A stretch of 36,986 nucleotides of DNA, from assembly GCA_937924035.1 (NCBI GenBank), contig CALDTK010000061.1:1-36986 (forward strand). Reading direction: 5' to 3'. This DNA is from an uncultured Saprospiraceae bacterium. Lineage in GTDB: Bacteria; Bacteroidota; Bacteroidia; Chitinophagales; Saprospiraceae. Position numbers and translations under genes: made by a program. Below are positions 8,945-17,149 of the stretch, piece by piece. Numbering within the stretch: position 1 is the stretch's first letter; each line of letters starts with the position of its first letter. The notes beneath the pieces were generated by a model. It was not told where the DNA came from. It worked only from the letters and a program-made list of their open reading frames with translations, and searched no databases.

Positions 8945-9915
8945 AAAGCGTTGATGACTTCAGCTAGTACTCGCTCACTATAGGAATTGATTTTCCAATG
9001 TCCCGGGCTCCATCCTTTCAAAAAGCGATGAAAGTCCGCCCAAGCTAAACGATACATGGTGCGCCACTCGGTTTCAAGAGCTTGGTTTGGCTTTTCTAAG
9101 GCATTTTGAAAATACTTGAAATAGGTGTCTAAGATTTTTGCTTCCAGACGTTCGCAATCTTTTTCATCAAGACAGCTACCGATGAAGTAGGCCACATCTT
9201 TCATTCCGCAACCGCCGCCTACGTATTGGAAATCGACCCCAGCCACATCGCCGTTATTGGCAAAACAGAAGTTGGCCAACTTCGCGTCTCCGTGTACAAA
9301 GGTTTGATAAGTACAACTACCAAGTTTTTTATCGATAAGTGGGGCTGCCTCTTTTAGCTTTTGGTCAGTCAAGGCTGCCAGTTCATCAGGCCGGGTCGCC
9401 AAATGCCAATAGGTGCCTACCTCCCAAAGACCTTTAGGATTCTCTCCCAAGTAGCTTGCATGAAACTTGGCCAACCATGCTAAGCACCTTTCGAGTTCTT
9501 CCCAAGAAAGGGTGTGCTTCCGCAAAACAAAACCTGCGGCATCCAAGTCTTCTAAGATCATCAAGACTTCTCCTTCATGTCGCTCTATGCCGAGGCAGTG
9601 GGGTAGTCGCGCAGCACTTTTCTGGCTGTACGTTTCATACCAGTTCGTCTCAACGTCATAAGATTTCACCTTTCGTTGGTGCCCTATATCCGTGTTCCAT
9701 CCACGTGGATGATTCGCTTTGTTTGGCAGCTGGACGTGTTTGACAACGACACTCGGAACGGTGGCGTTCTCCAATCTTAAACGCATAATCTTGCCGTAGC
9801 CACTCCAGAGTTCTTGGATGACTTTGGTTTTGCTTATAGTTGAAGCTCCTGTTTTTTGGATGAGGGTGGAGTGGAGGTGAGAAAACATCGAGAGCCAAGG
9901 TAATGAGTCCGCCAA
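8941..9915 (-). CDS. Small-molecule kinase of the APH/choline-kinase/EcKinase fold
   Basis: The 324-residue product has the aminoglycoside-phosphotransferase-like kinase core. VVVKHVQLP (56-64) supplies the ATP-site lysine, [10 protein letters not shown] (119-128) looks like the hinge, [11 protein letters not shown] (207-217) is the catalytic Brenner motif (D210, N215), and [19 protein letters not shown] (226-244) carries the metal-binding DFQ equivalent of DFG. The DFQY.G.G...D..YF pattern resembles ecdysteroid-22-kinase-like (DUF1679/DUF227) proteins. Such enzymes phosphorylate hydroxyls of small molecules (antibiotics, choline, sugars, steroids). The overlapping downstream gene encodes an IMPase-like phosphatase, an unusual kinase/phosphatase couple. 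Antibiotic resistance is not indicated by context. An internal ATG at residue 10 is a possible alternative start. Confidence 0.78.
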   Translation of the reverse strand: MADSLPWLSMFSHLHSTLIQKTGASTISKTKVIQELWSGYGKIMRLRLENATVPSVVVKHVQLPNKANHPRGWNTDIGHQRKVKSYDVETNWYETYSQKSAARLPHCLGIERHEGEVLMILEDLDAAGFVLRKHTLSWEELERCLAWLAKFHASYLGENPKGLWEVGTYWHLATRPDELAALTDQKLKEAAPLIDKKLGSCTYQTFVHGDAKLANFCFANNGDVAGVDFQYVGGGCGMKDVAYFIGSCLDEKDCERLEAKILDTYFKYFQNALEKPNQALETEWRTMYRLAWADFHRFLKGWSPGHWKINSYSERVLAEVINAL

Positions 9916-10063
9916 TTAGTATAGACTACGCTTGAAGTAGCTTATGAGCACTTTTGCTGAGTTTGTCGACCGACTAACTACATAGCTCCACGTCCCCTTT
10001 CGTGAATTATTTCCATAAATGGGTTTGGGTTAAATGATCGGGACAAAAATTTTTGGCAGTTGG

Positions 10064-11155
10064 CTATTCTCGTCGAAATCCTATTTTTTTAGGCTTAGGT
10101 TCTTGATAGTCTGACTCGTTATAGTTGAATATTTCTGAAATTGTGAGTTCGGTATATTTACCCTCAATTCCCATCTTACTGAGTAGTCTTCGTGTTTTAT
10201 CCCTCTCAAGAGGTTTGAACTCATATTTGGTTATCATACGCCCTTTTCTCAGTAAAGCAGTATCAATTTTTGACAGACTAATATTAAAAGAGCAAATGAT
10301 TTTTATATTTAAGTAGTCAGAAAATAATCCATCTGTCAATTGTAGGATAGTTGAGACAAAAGAATCTTCTTTTAGGTGAGTTCTTGTTGCAAGAACCTTT
10401 TCAGCATCCTCAATAATGAGGATAGAATTTCTCTGTTTTAAGAGAAAGGAAATAAAGTTTGGCTCCAGTAAATGCTTAATGAACTCGTTTTGGACAAAGA
10501 TGAAGTTGGAGTCTGGATATTGAGAAATAAGGCTTTTGATGTATGTGGTTTTACCCGTTCCTGGGACTCCGTAGAAGAGTATCAATCCAGAACCAAGGCT
10601 GTCAAAGGAGTCGTGAATCTTTTCGTCTACTGCTTTGAAATCGTCATTATAATTTGATTCAATATCGGCTTCTACATTTTCAAATCGAACTTCACTAGTT
10701 ACGAACTCTCCTTTCTTATTACTGAGTACCTTGAATGTTGGGGTTCTATTCAGGCCAAACGTTTGCCTGAGTTTGTGATTAGCATCAATAATCCATTTTT
10801 CGGATTTCAAATCATTACAATCATATAGAAATTCAACGAAAAGGGTTTCGCCTCCAAGTGAAACCCAGATCAACTTGCTAGAAGAGCTGCTTTGAAAAAG
10901 AATGCGGTGAGGATAGTCTTTGCTGAAGTCTGCATTGCTTGAGTCTTCAGTGTCCCAGTTTTTGTATAACGTTATAAATTCGGGCGCCTTCAATCCTATT
11001 AGTTCAAGTGACGCTTCCATGTTTTCCCTAGAAGGTCTCATGGGGACTTCTAGCAGTAACTCTGAGGCTAAGGTGTTGAAAACTAGTGTGAAGTAGGCCT
11101 TCCGATCAAAGTCTTGATAGGAGTCAAATGCCTTTAATAAATCTACCTTGTTCAA
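10064..11155 (-). CDS. Single-domain AAA+ ATPase with a novel-looking N-terminal region
   Basis: The 363-residue product has an unrecognised ~180-residue N-terminal region (alpha-helical start, then beta-rich around GETLFVEFLYD). A classical AAA core follows: Walker A GVPGTGKTT at 196-204, Walker B ILIIEDAE at 245-252, a sensor-1-like IICSFN and an arginine-finger/sensor region LLRKGRM near 295-301. The order and the LLRKGRM-type motif place it near BCS1/Cdc48-like AAA proteins that remodel other proteins. The C-terminal helical lid is short and ends in a basic tail (EPKPKKIGFRRE). It stands alone: 148 bases from the kinase gene and 275 bases from the small membrane gene. No substrate or partner is evident. 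Confidence 0.8.
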   Translation of the reverse strand: MNKVDLLKAFDSYQDFDRKAYFTLVFNTLASELLLEVPMRPSRENMEASLELIGLKAPEFITLYKNWDTEDSSNADFSKDYPHRILFQSSSSSKLIWVSLGGETLFVEFLYDCNDLKSEKWIIDANHKLRQTFGLNRTPTFKVLSNKKGEFVTSEVRFENVEADIESNYNDDFKAVDEKIHDSFDSLGSGLILFYGVPGTGKTTYIKSLISQYPDSNFIFVQNEFIKHLLEPNFISFLLKQRNSILIIEDAEKVLATRTHLKEDSFVSTILQLTDGLFSDYLNIKIICSFNISLSKIDTALLRKGRMITKYEFKPLERDKTRRLLSKMGIEGKYTELTISEIFNYNESDYQEPKPKKIGFRRE

Positions 11156-11429
11156 TTTTGATTTTTTTGTGATGATACTACATCTACGAAGTTACTATCA
11201 ATGTTCTGAATGAGGATCTTGTTATGTATTTCTAATCAATTTTGGCGGTCTCTTTTTGGTAGAAAAAGTCTTAAATAATTCTTCCATCATAAAAAGTACG
11301 TTGCAATTAGCCTTCTTCGTAAAAACGCCTGTGTTTTAAATTCTTACTACTTAAAAGTTAGTTTACCCTAAAAAGATGTCTATGGAGTTTTATAATCTGG
11401 TAGATATAAGGTTGGAACTACTACTGACC

Positions 11430-11660
11430 TTACTGTATAATTTTTATCGATAGGTGGATTGTCAGAATTATAATCGAAAATCCAAGTGAATATGGCCAAA
11501 TAGAGCTTTGGTATCTGTCCTTTAAGGTGCTGATTGGGTCAGTACTAAGAGTAATTACCTTAATAGCAAGAATGCCTATCATCTTCACGCATTTAAAGAA
11601 GCCTCCGATTATTATTTCGATTAATAAATGAGAAAATAACTCTGCGAGATATTCAAACAT
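11430..11660 (-). CDS. Small hydrophobic membrane protein
   Basis: I choose the ATG at 11660, giving 76 residues starting MFEYLAELFSHLLIEIIIGG. Starts further upstream run into the end of the HMG-CoA reductase gene. Two hydrophobic segments are visible, at about residues 5-28 and 54-74, with a short polar linker (STDPISTLKDRYQSS). The segment GGFFKCVKMIGILAIKVITLSTD looks like small two-helix inner-membrane proteins often seen in Bacteroidota, whose function is unknown. It is 82 bases downstream of the reductase stop on the same strand and could be read from the same transcript. It may also be non-coding; confidence is modest because the region is AT-rich and short. Confidence 0.45.
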   Translation of the reverse strand: MFEYLAELFSHLLIEIIIGGFFKCVKMIGILAIKVITLSTDPISTLKDRYQSSIWPYSLGFSIIILTIHLSIKIIQ

Positions 11661-11742
11661 GATTATAGATGTGCCATTGATTAAACAGTGTCTATAGGTG
11701 TTTATCATAATATTGAAAACCCAGTACGCTACATTTTTAGCT

Positions 11743-12882
11743 TTACCCCTTCCTCCCCAACGCTTGATGCGCCGAAGCAAAATGCCCCTCCGCAATCGCA
11801 GCGCCAATCGAGAGCTCGCCTGCCAAGGCGACGGCACAACAGATTTCGGCAAACTTGTTTACGTCCTCAGCACTTCCACAATCTATGATGTCGAGGGCTT
11901 CTTTTTGGGTAGGTAATGCTGTACCTCCGCCTACCGTTCCAACGATCAATCCGGGTAAGGTGAGTGATGCGTACAAGTCGCCGTTACTTCTCGTTTCAAC
12001 CCTGCTGATGCCAACAGCCGCTTCAGCAATACAGGCAATATCCTGTCCGCAGGCAATGAAGATGGCCGTGAGTGCATTGGCAATGTGTCCCTGATTACCT
12101 ACCGCCCCAGTTTGTAAGGCTGCCAGCGTTCCTGTTTGCCAAAGCTTAGCAATATTATCCGCCGATGATTTTAAAACTTCTTGAATGACCGATTTTGTAA
12201 GCGTAACCTCTGAAATTACTTTTCGTCCTCTTACCCTTGATAAAGCCAGATAATTGCTTTTTTTATCACCCGACATGTTTGCGTCTATGAAATATTGAGT
12301 TGGGGTATGTGGGGCTTTCGCCAAAACCTGCTTTACGAGATAATCCGTTGCGATCGTAACCATGTTCTGTCCCGCGGCGGCGCCCGTTTCAAAAGAGAAG
12401 GTCACATGAATCCCATTGCCCTCATGCAACACCTCAAGGCTCAATAGCTCAGCAAACCTGCTCACCTGGCGTACACCATCACTTAGCGATGGCTTGAGTG
12501 ACTTGATCCACTTTCCAAAAGAGATGGCTTCCTGAAGTCCATCGAATTCAAAGTAAGGACTACGGTGTACCTGGTTCGAAATCGTTCGAGCCACAAAACC
12601 ACCACTCACGGAACCTGCCTTAATCCCTCTGTTGTAAGAGGCCACCAGCGCGCCTTCCGTCGTCGCCATTGGGATCATATGCTCTGTTGTCCCTGCTGTT
12701 CCCTTTAGCAAGAGCGGCCCCGCGAGACCAATTGGAACTTGCGCAAAGCCAATGAAATTCTCAATGTTACCCGCAAACGACTGGTTATGATTGATTTGCG
12801 TCTCACCGCTGATGTACCTAGGGTTTTTGTCAAGCGCTCGTAGCTTCTCCAAGTACTTGTTTTGGATGTCGGTAGCATTCAT
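11743..12882 (-). CDS. 3-hydroxy-3-methylglutaryl-CoA reductase
   Basis: The 379-residue product matches HMG-CoA reductase, which reduces HMG-CoA to mevalonate with two NAD(P)H in the isoprenoid pathway. The catalytic set of class-I-like enzymes is visible: Glu76 in ATTEGALVASYNRG, Lys207/208 in ANMSGDKKSN, Asp281 in CGQDIACIAEA, and His372 in EGHFASAHQALGR. ENFIGFAQVPIGLAGPL (41-57) and TVGGGTALPTQ (316-326) are further hallmarks. Length is that of a soluble bacterial enzyme with no membrane domain. No other mevalonate gene is adjacent in this window. A copy of the dispersed 14-mer is read here as VLAKA (186-190). Cofactor preference (NADH or NADPH) cannot be decided. Confidence 0.92.
   Translation of the reverse strand: MNATDIQNKYLEKLRALDKNPRYISGETQINHNQSFAGNIENFIGFAQVPIGLAGPLLLKGTAGTTEHMIPMATTEGALVASYNRGIKAGSVSGGFVARTISNQVHRSPYFEFDGLQEAISFGKWIKSLKPSLSDGVRQVSRFAELLSLEVLHEGNGIHVTFSFETGAAAGQNMVTIATDYLVKQVLAKAPHTPTQYFIDANMSGDKKSNYLALSRVRGRKVISEVTLTKSVIQEVLKSSADNIAKLWQTGTLAALQTGAVGNQGHIANALTAIFIACGQDIACIAEAAVGISRVETRSNGDLYASLTLPGLIVGTVGGGTALPTQKEALDIIDCGSAEDVNKFAEICCAVALAGELSIGAAIAEGHFASAHQALGRKG
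12314..12327 (-). repeat. Dispersed 14-mer GTTTTGGCGAAAGC, copy 2
   Basis: Exact copy on the minus strand inside the HMG-CoA reductase gene, read as VLAKA. It is preceded by G on the motif strand, giving the 15-mer form (12314-12328). Confidence 0.9.
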
Positions 12883-13311
12883 GATGTAAGTATACTACTG
12901 AGATTCCAGTTGGTATGATTGAGTTCGACCAAGTTGAGATGTATGCTTGCAGCCTCATTTCCGACTTTTCGAAAGTATTTCTTGTTTTCGTAAGAACGAT
13001 AGCGCAAAGGTGAAGGCTTTCGAATCGGCCGATGTAGTCAAAACCGTGGATTGTGTAGCTAAAATAGGCAGAAAGGCCATTTGGGTTGCCTTCTACACGT
13101 TCTGGCAATGAGCAGCAATAAGTAAGACGTGGACCTAAAAGGTTTCTTTACTAAAGGTAGGGCCGCTTTACTTTTTATTCGGCTTTCTCCAAAACGTCAG
13201 GTGGCGTGTGTAGAGGGGAGGGGATTGTCAGTATGGCTAAAATTTTGGTTTTAGTTCTTTTTTCAACTTGCTTAGCTTATTCCTTAAGAAGCTTACTGAC
13301 TGTCTAAATCA
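12883..13311. other. 429-base gap upstream of the reductase; no convincing gene
   Basis: A minus-strand ORF covers part of it (up to 13108), but its product is low-complexity-like, matches no family I know, and runs into the reductase start. I see no tRNA or clear hairpin. At 13182-13195 there is GCTTTCTCCAAAAC, the complement-strand form of the dispersed 14-mer with one mismatch. The reductase promoter should lie here. Confidence 0.5.
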
Positions 13312-13845
13312 TCAATCCATATCTCGTTTTTCCGGTAAGGCATACTTTATCATATCTGTGAAGTTCAAAAAGAGCGTTTCTGCATTCGATAGCATTGTTT
13401 TTATTTCTGGGCCATCGTCGTGATAAATCATCAGTACTTTAGGGTTGATATTGTCAATACTAATATAAATTCCCTCGCTAGTTGTTCTACGATCTTCACC
13501 TATGCAGATATACCCGTTTTTGATCAATTTGAACATAGGGAATACTTCTGCCGAATAGAAGGCAAATTCTTGAGCGTTGAGAAAGGTCATTGACATAGTC
13601 GGAAGACTGTCGTAGGGTTTCCCTTTTAGCGCTTCTTGGCCGTGGTCATTAGGTAACCAGATTTCTAGATCGGCAATAGGATAAGTCGTAAGAATATCTA
13701 TATACCACTGAGGGATTTTCTCTCGTAGTCTTTTCGGGATAGCGCCAATTTCTTCCTCTGTAGTAACTTTGCCTCTGATTAAACATTCGGGATATTTGTC
13801 AAAGAAGCGCTTTACAGATTCAATTAAAACGTACGGTGGTTTCAT
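13312..13845 (-). CDS. SMI1/KNR4 (SUKH-superfamily) protein
   Basis: The 177-residue product fits the SUKH fold. There is a helical start, KIPQWYIDILTTYPIADLEI (consensus LP..Y...L..YP..GL.I), then a proline/asparagine turn, and GYICIGEDRRTTSEGIYISI followed by PKVLMIYHDDG, the typical strand pair with a G(E/D)G-like turn. In bacteria, SUKH proteins are often immunity proteins against contact-dependent or polymorphic toxins, or housekeeping-like orphans. No toxin, Rhs/VgrG or T6SS gene lies nearby, so it is an orphan by context. The gene is flanked by 430- and 240-base gaps and is probably monocistronic. Confidence 0.72.
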   Translation of the reverse strand: MKPPYVLIESVKRFFDKYPECLIRGKVTTEEEIGAIPKRLREKIPQWYIDILTTYPIADLEIWLPNDHGQEALKGKPYDSLPTMSMTFLNAQEFAFYSAEVFPMFKLIKNGYICIGEDRRTTSEGIYISIDNINPKVLMIYHDDGPEIKTMLSNAETLFLNFTDMIKYALPEKRDMD

Positions 13846-14082
13846 AGTATTGAAAGTTTAAGACTATGAGCAGTAGTGTCGCTGAAGGAGCTATTATTCA
13901 TCGGTTTTGCATGTGTCCTGTATGGGTTTGATATATTATAAAGATATCATAGTTTCTAGATGGTTCAAAGCTAATTCATCATCCGGGCTAATTGATATTG
14001 TCAAGAGTTAATCGACCTGATTCTGTAAAGTCTCTTTAATCGGAATGATTCTGATCTGGTGTCTAAGCTTATACTCTTTAAC

Positions 14083-15414
14083 CTACCCCAAATACGATTC
14101 CCAATACCTAACAGCATAGTAGGGTAAGTTCACTAGCGTATATCCAAAACCACTAGGTGTAGTCACCTCTTCCTTCGAATAGCTGTTTTGCAACGCGCGA
14201 ATTCCGATGGCTGAATCCGTTCGTTCCATGAAGAGATGTAAAGATCTCAATCTTCCGACTGCACCAGATTTAATTTCCAGAGGATACAGCTTGCTTTTAG
14301 AAACGAGAAGAAGGTCTATTTCCGCACTCGACCCCGCTTTTTCGCGAATCCAAAAATAAGGAGACCAAGAGGGCTCATGATGTCGAGCAATTATTTCTTG
14401 CGCAACGATATGTTGAGCAATTCGCCCTCTATAGATTGCCGTAAGGTCTTGCACACCCAGTAAGTCTGCTTGTATACCACGTGCGTAATTGAGTAGGCCC
14501 GTATCTAAGAATTGAATTCTGGGGCGGCGTTTAAAGGCTGGGACAAGAGGCAATCCTAAGGATGTAGTAGGGTAGATTAATCTCAATACGCCAGCTAATT
14601 GAAGTGCCTGAAATGCTTCTCCGACTTCATCGCTTCGATAGTTAGAGCCACCAAATTGGGCGAGTTTGATCCTGTCATCCTCTGCTACAGCAGTTGTAAT
14701 TAAATGTCGAAGTACAGCTCGTTGCTGTGAGTTTTTCGCATACTTTTCGATATCAGCTCGATAGGAGGACCAGATAGATTCATAAAGGGACGAAAGTTGA
14801 TGAAGTTCCGCTCCATCAGCTAAGGCAGCTACGACCTCTGGCATACCTCCAACGACGGTGTAGCGATGAAAAAGAGCTAATACGTCTGGATGGGCGTAAT
14901 CAGGTACCGGTCCTGCTTCTAATATATCAGCATATTGTTCCTTCCCAATCCACTGCAAATACTCGGTAAAGCTCAAGGGGTGAAGGGTATAAAATTCTAC
15001 GCGTCCTACGGGGAAGCTTTTTACTTCTCCCATTGCAAATTCGAGCAAAGAACCGGCGGCAATTACGTGTAATTCTGGATAGACTTCGTAGAAATATCGA
15101 AGTTGCTGAATGGCTTCTGGTGCCTCCTGTATTTCGTCAATAAAGAGTAGGGTATCACCAGCGAGTCGTTCGACACCCGCACGTAAAGCAAGTCGAGAAG
15201 CTAGTTCTTCAATAGGAGGAAGTCCGTCGAATAAGCTCTTGTCTTTGGGCAGTTCTAAGTTTAACTGTATGAAATGCTCGTACTGCTCAGCAAAAAGCTT
15301 GACCAACGAAGATTTACCGACCTGACGCGCCCCTCTGATTAACAGTGGTTTACGTGTAGATTTCTCGCGCCAATGCTCGAGCCATTTTAAGGCTGTTCTA
15401 TTGCGTATTCTCAT
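14083..15414 (-). CDS. AAA/DUF4143-type ATPase
   Basis: I choose the ATG at 15414 (MRIRNRTALKWLEHWREK). The frame stays open to 15519, but that extension encodes a tandem repeat (NTPILD twice) made by the 33-bp DNA repeats, which are more likely regulatory. The 443-residue product has Walker A LLIRGARQVGKSSL (about 24-37), Walker B DTLLFIDEIQEAP, sensor-like HVIAAGSLLEFA, and a C-terminal DUF4143 half with a nuclease-like EIDLLLVSKSKLYPLEIKSG segment (PD-(D/E)xK-like E..D...E.K). Such ATPases are abundant in Bacteroidota and archaea; their role is unknown, with toxin-antitoxin, DNA-binding or defence links suggested. It stands alone here. Confidence 0.85.
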   Translation of the reverse strand: MRIRNRTALKWLEHWREKSTRKPLLIRGARQVGKSSLVKLFAEQYEHFIQLNLELPKDKSLFDGLPPIEELASRLALRAGVERLAGDTLLFIDEIQEAPEAIQQLRYFYEVYPELHVIAAGSLLEFAMGEVKSFPVGRVEFYTLHPLSFTEYLQWIGKEQYADILEAGPVPDYAHPDVLALFHRYTVVGGMPEVVAALADGAELHQLSSLYESIWSSYRADIEKYAKNSQQRAVLRHLITTAVAEDDRIKLAQFGGSNYRSDEVGEAFQALQLAGVLRLIYPTTSLGLPLVPAFKRRPRIQFLDTGLLNYARGIQADLLGVQDLTAIYRGRIAQHIVAQEIIARHHEPSWSPYFWIREKAGSSAEIDLLLVSKSKLYPLEIKSGAVGRLRSLHLFMERTDSAIGIRALQNSYSKEEVTTPSGFGYTLVNLPYYAVRYWESYLG

Positions 15415-15453
15415 AATTGACCCCAAATATACCTGTTTTTCGACGGCCGTTTC

Positions 15454-15538
15454 GTCTAAAATGGGGGTATTATAGCCACATTTCCCGTCTAAAATGGGGG
15501 TATTACAACCGAATTCCATGTCTAAAATGAGGGCATTT
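15454..15538. repeat. Three direct repeats with an exact 33-bp period upstream of the DUF4143 ATPase
   Basis: GTCTAAAATGGGGGTATTA occurs identically at 15454-15472 and 15487-15505, and as GTCTAAAATGAGGGCATTT at 15520-15538. Starts are exactly 33 bases apart, about three DNA turns, so the copies lie on one helix face. The intervening 14 bases differ. They end 40 bases from the chosen ATG on the minus strand, in the place expected for operators or activator sites of this gene. Confidence 0.75.
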
Positions 15539-15596
15539 GGTTTAGTAACACCTTCAAAACCTTCATCAAAACGGTCATTTTAGCTTAAAACCAGCC

Positions 15597-15653
15597 CACC
15601 CGTTTTCACGAAAGTAGGAGGAAAGCCACAACACCTGTTTTCACGAAAGTGGA
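15597..15653. repeat. Direct repeat pair around GTTTTCACGAAAGT
   Basis: Two 22-bp copies (15597-15618 and 15632-15653, 35 bases apart) share CACC(C/T)GTTTTCACGAAAGT(A/G)G. The core is TTTCACGAAA-like and differs from the dispersed 14-mer at three positions. The pair lies between the QorB-like stop codon (15663) and the 33-bp repeats. Confidence 0.6.
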
Positions 15654-15662
15654 AGAAAAAGC

Positions 15663-16514
15663 TTACTCAGCCTCCTTAAATTTCTTGATCATTTCCAGCG
15701 GCAACTCATGCGCACGACCCGCAGCTTGTGCATATTGAGAAGGCACATTGTTGACGCCACGACGCATCCCCTCATAAATGCCCCCGATCACGGTGCCCAT
15801 GAACTCCCCTAAGGCTGTAACGCGCTCTTCGATATACGCATCTACGGGTACGTCATGGAACTTCAACTTCGTACCGTAGACCTGATTGATCAAGTCGGCC
15901 AACTCCGCCTGCGTGATCGGCTGACCGGTAAGGTTGTAGGTCTGACCATTGTGCTTTTCTTCTGTGAGCATTTTGGTAAAGGCCATAGCCAATTCCGCTC
16001 TACTCGTATAGCCGCACTTGCCCTCGCCTGCACAATTTCGGATCTCACCTTCCTTCACATAGGTGTCAATGTATTCCAAATCCGGCTCTATGTAGATCCC
16101 GTTTCGCCCGATCACGAAGTCAAGTCCAGAATTGCGGATATCCGCCTCGGTCTGCCGATTACTTTGTACCACAGGACTGAACGTTGTGCCTTCTTCCGCA
16201 CCCACGATGCTCGTGTACACGATCTTTTGAACGCCATTGTCTTTAGCGGCTTCAATCACATTGCGGTGTTGACCGATGCGTTTGTCAGGAGCATCCATGC
16301 CCGAAAGCAGCATTACCGCATCGACTCCATTCAGCGCCTCATCGAATTGCTCGCGACTGTTGTAATCACCTTTGCGCACTTCTACGCCGAGATATTCCGC
16401 TTTGGCTGGGGTGCGCGCGATGGCAATGACGTTTTCGGTACCAAGCACTTGAATCAATTGCTTGGTGATGGCCGAACCTAATTTTCCGCTGGCGGAGGTG
16501 ACTGCTATTTTCAT
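15663..16514 (-). CDS. NmrA-like / QorB-type NAD(P)H quinone oxidoreductase
   Basis: The 283-residue product starts with a Rossmann nucleotide-binding motif, MKIAVTSASGKLGSAI (a TGxxGxLG variant at 6-13, with S for the first G). A typical atypical-SDR series follows: KGDYNSREQFDEALNGVDAVMLLSG, HRNVIEAAKDNGVQKIVYTS, and LDFVIGRNGIYIE. Length and order resemble E. coli QorB (YtfG), which reduces quinones with NADPH; NmrA-like redox sensors have the same fold. The classical YxxxK of SDRs is absent, as expected in this group. It is the last gene of a three-gene unit, starting four bases after the stop of the MsrQ-like gene. This context favours a redox role over a regulatory one. Confidence 0.8.
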   Translation of the reverse strand: MKIAVTSASGKLGSAITKQLIQVLGTENVIAIARTPAKAEYLGVEVRKGDYNSREQFDEALNGVDAVMLLSGMDAPDKRIGQHRNVIEAAKDNGVQKIVYTSIVGAEEGTTFSPVVQSNRQTEADIRNSGLDFVIGRNGIYIEPDLEYIDTYVKEGEIRNCAGEGKCGYTSRAELAMAFTKMLTEEKHNGQTYNLTGQPITQAELADLINQVYGTKLKFHDVPVDAYIEERVTALGEFMGTVIGGIYEGMRRGVNNVPSQYAQAAGRAHELPLEMIKKFKEAE

Positions 16515-16518
16515 GACG

Positions 16519-17148
16519 TTATGTTTTAATCGTTTTTCTTTGCATTCTAAAAGTAAGAATCCTGTTTTTGATTGCTGGTATTCTTAAGATAAATCCAAGG
16601 CCTACGATTATGGCATAAATCGCCCAAGTCTTTTCCAGAATGGCCACATGAGCAAGACTCAAGATTATGGCAGCGTAAGATAAAGATTGCATTTTCTTCC
16701 AGGTTAATTTAAGCCATTTCATCGACTTCCGGTTTGAAGTGAAGAAGAGTGGAATCAAGATGAGTACAGCTATAAAACCGAACACATAATTCACTTGAGT
16801 GAAGCTTTCGCCAAAACCTTCGGCGGCAATGAAAAAGATGAAATGCAAAAAGCTCCAAACGGCTGTCGCAATACCCATTGCTTGTCGTACGAACAGGTTG
16901 GTAACCCCAAAGAGAATGAAAAACGGAGTGCAAGTTAAAACAGCCGTCATCCAGCGTATGGCGAACTCGCCAGTCACGTGATAGAGCATATCTAGCGTGC
17001 TCCTTCCTTCGCCACCTGCGCCTTCGACCAAAGTGATCGCAAGGCCATTTGAGAAGTCGATGTTCAACATCTTGAAAACGATGAGCATCGGGAGCATCGC
17101 CAGTATGGCAACAAGGATCCAGCCGTAGTTTTTCTTAACGAATTTCAT
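16519..17148 (-). CDS. MsrQ/YedZ-like haem-binding membrane protein (ferric reductase-like domain)
   Basis: The 209-residue product has about five to six membrane segments. It matches the ferric-reductase-like transmembrane family: H57 in MLYHVTGEFAIRWM, H102 in WSFLHFIFF and H167 in LSLAHVAIL are likely haem ligands. SNRKSMKWLKLTWKKMQSLSY fits the TS..S.+.LG..W+.LH.L.Y signature of MsrQ, though with Q in place of the usual His. MsrQ passes electrons from the quinone pool or flavin to the periplasmic methionine sulfoxide reductase MsrP; no msrP is adjacent. It sits between an O-methyltransferase (1-base gap) and a QorB-like reductase (4-base gap), which suggests a quinone-linked redox unit. 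A copy of the dispersed 14-mer encodes GFGES (111-115). Confidence 0.72.
   Translation of the reverse strand: MKFVKKNYGWILVAILAMLPMLIVFKMLNIDFSNGLAITLVEGAGGEGRSTLDMLYHVTGEFAIRWMTAVLTCTPFFILFGVTNLFVRQAMGIATAVWSFLHFIFFIAAEGFGESFTQVNYVFGFIAVLILIPLFFTSNRKSMKWLKLTWKKMQSLSYAAIILSLAHVAILEKTWAIYAIIVGLGFILRIPAIKNRILTFRMQRKTIKT
16804..16817 (-). repeat. Dispersed 14-mer GTTTTGGCGAAAGC, copy 3
   Basis: Exact copy (15-mer form to 16818) inside the MsrQ-like gene, read in a different register from copy 2 as GFGES. Confidence 0.9.
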
Positions 17149-17149
17149 G

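Noticed and set aside
8941-9915. Antibiotic-resistance aminoglycoside phosphotransferase
   Set aside because: Only the general kinase fold is shared; the motif pattern and phosphatase partner suggest a metabolic kinase.
12830-13108. Minus-strand ORF of 92 codons upstream of the reductase
   Set aside because: It overlaps the reductase start, matches no family I recognise and has unusual composition; treated as non-coding.
15415-15519. N-terminal extension of the DUF4143 ATPase (repeated NTPILD)
   Set aside because: The extension is just translation of the 33-bp DNA repeats; the ATG at 15414 gives the normal family N-terminus.
15454-15538. Possible small CRISPR array
   Set aside because: Repeats are 19 bp with 14-base gaps and only three units, with no cas gene; too short and wrong geometry for CRISPR.
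15855-16481. Plus-strand ORF of 208 codons
   Set aside because: It lies fully opposite the well-supported QorB-like gene and its product matches nothing; a shadow frame.
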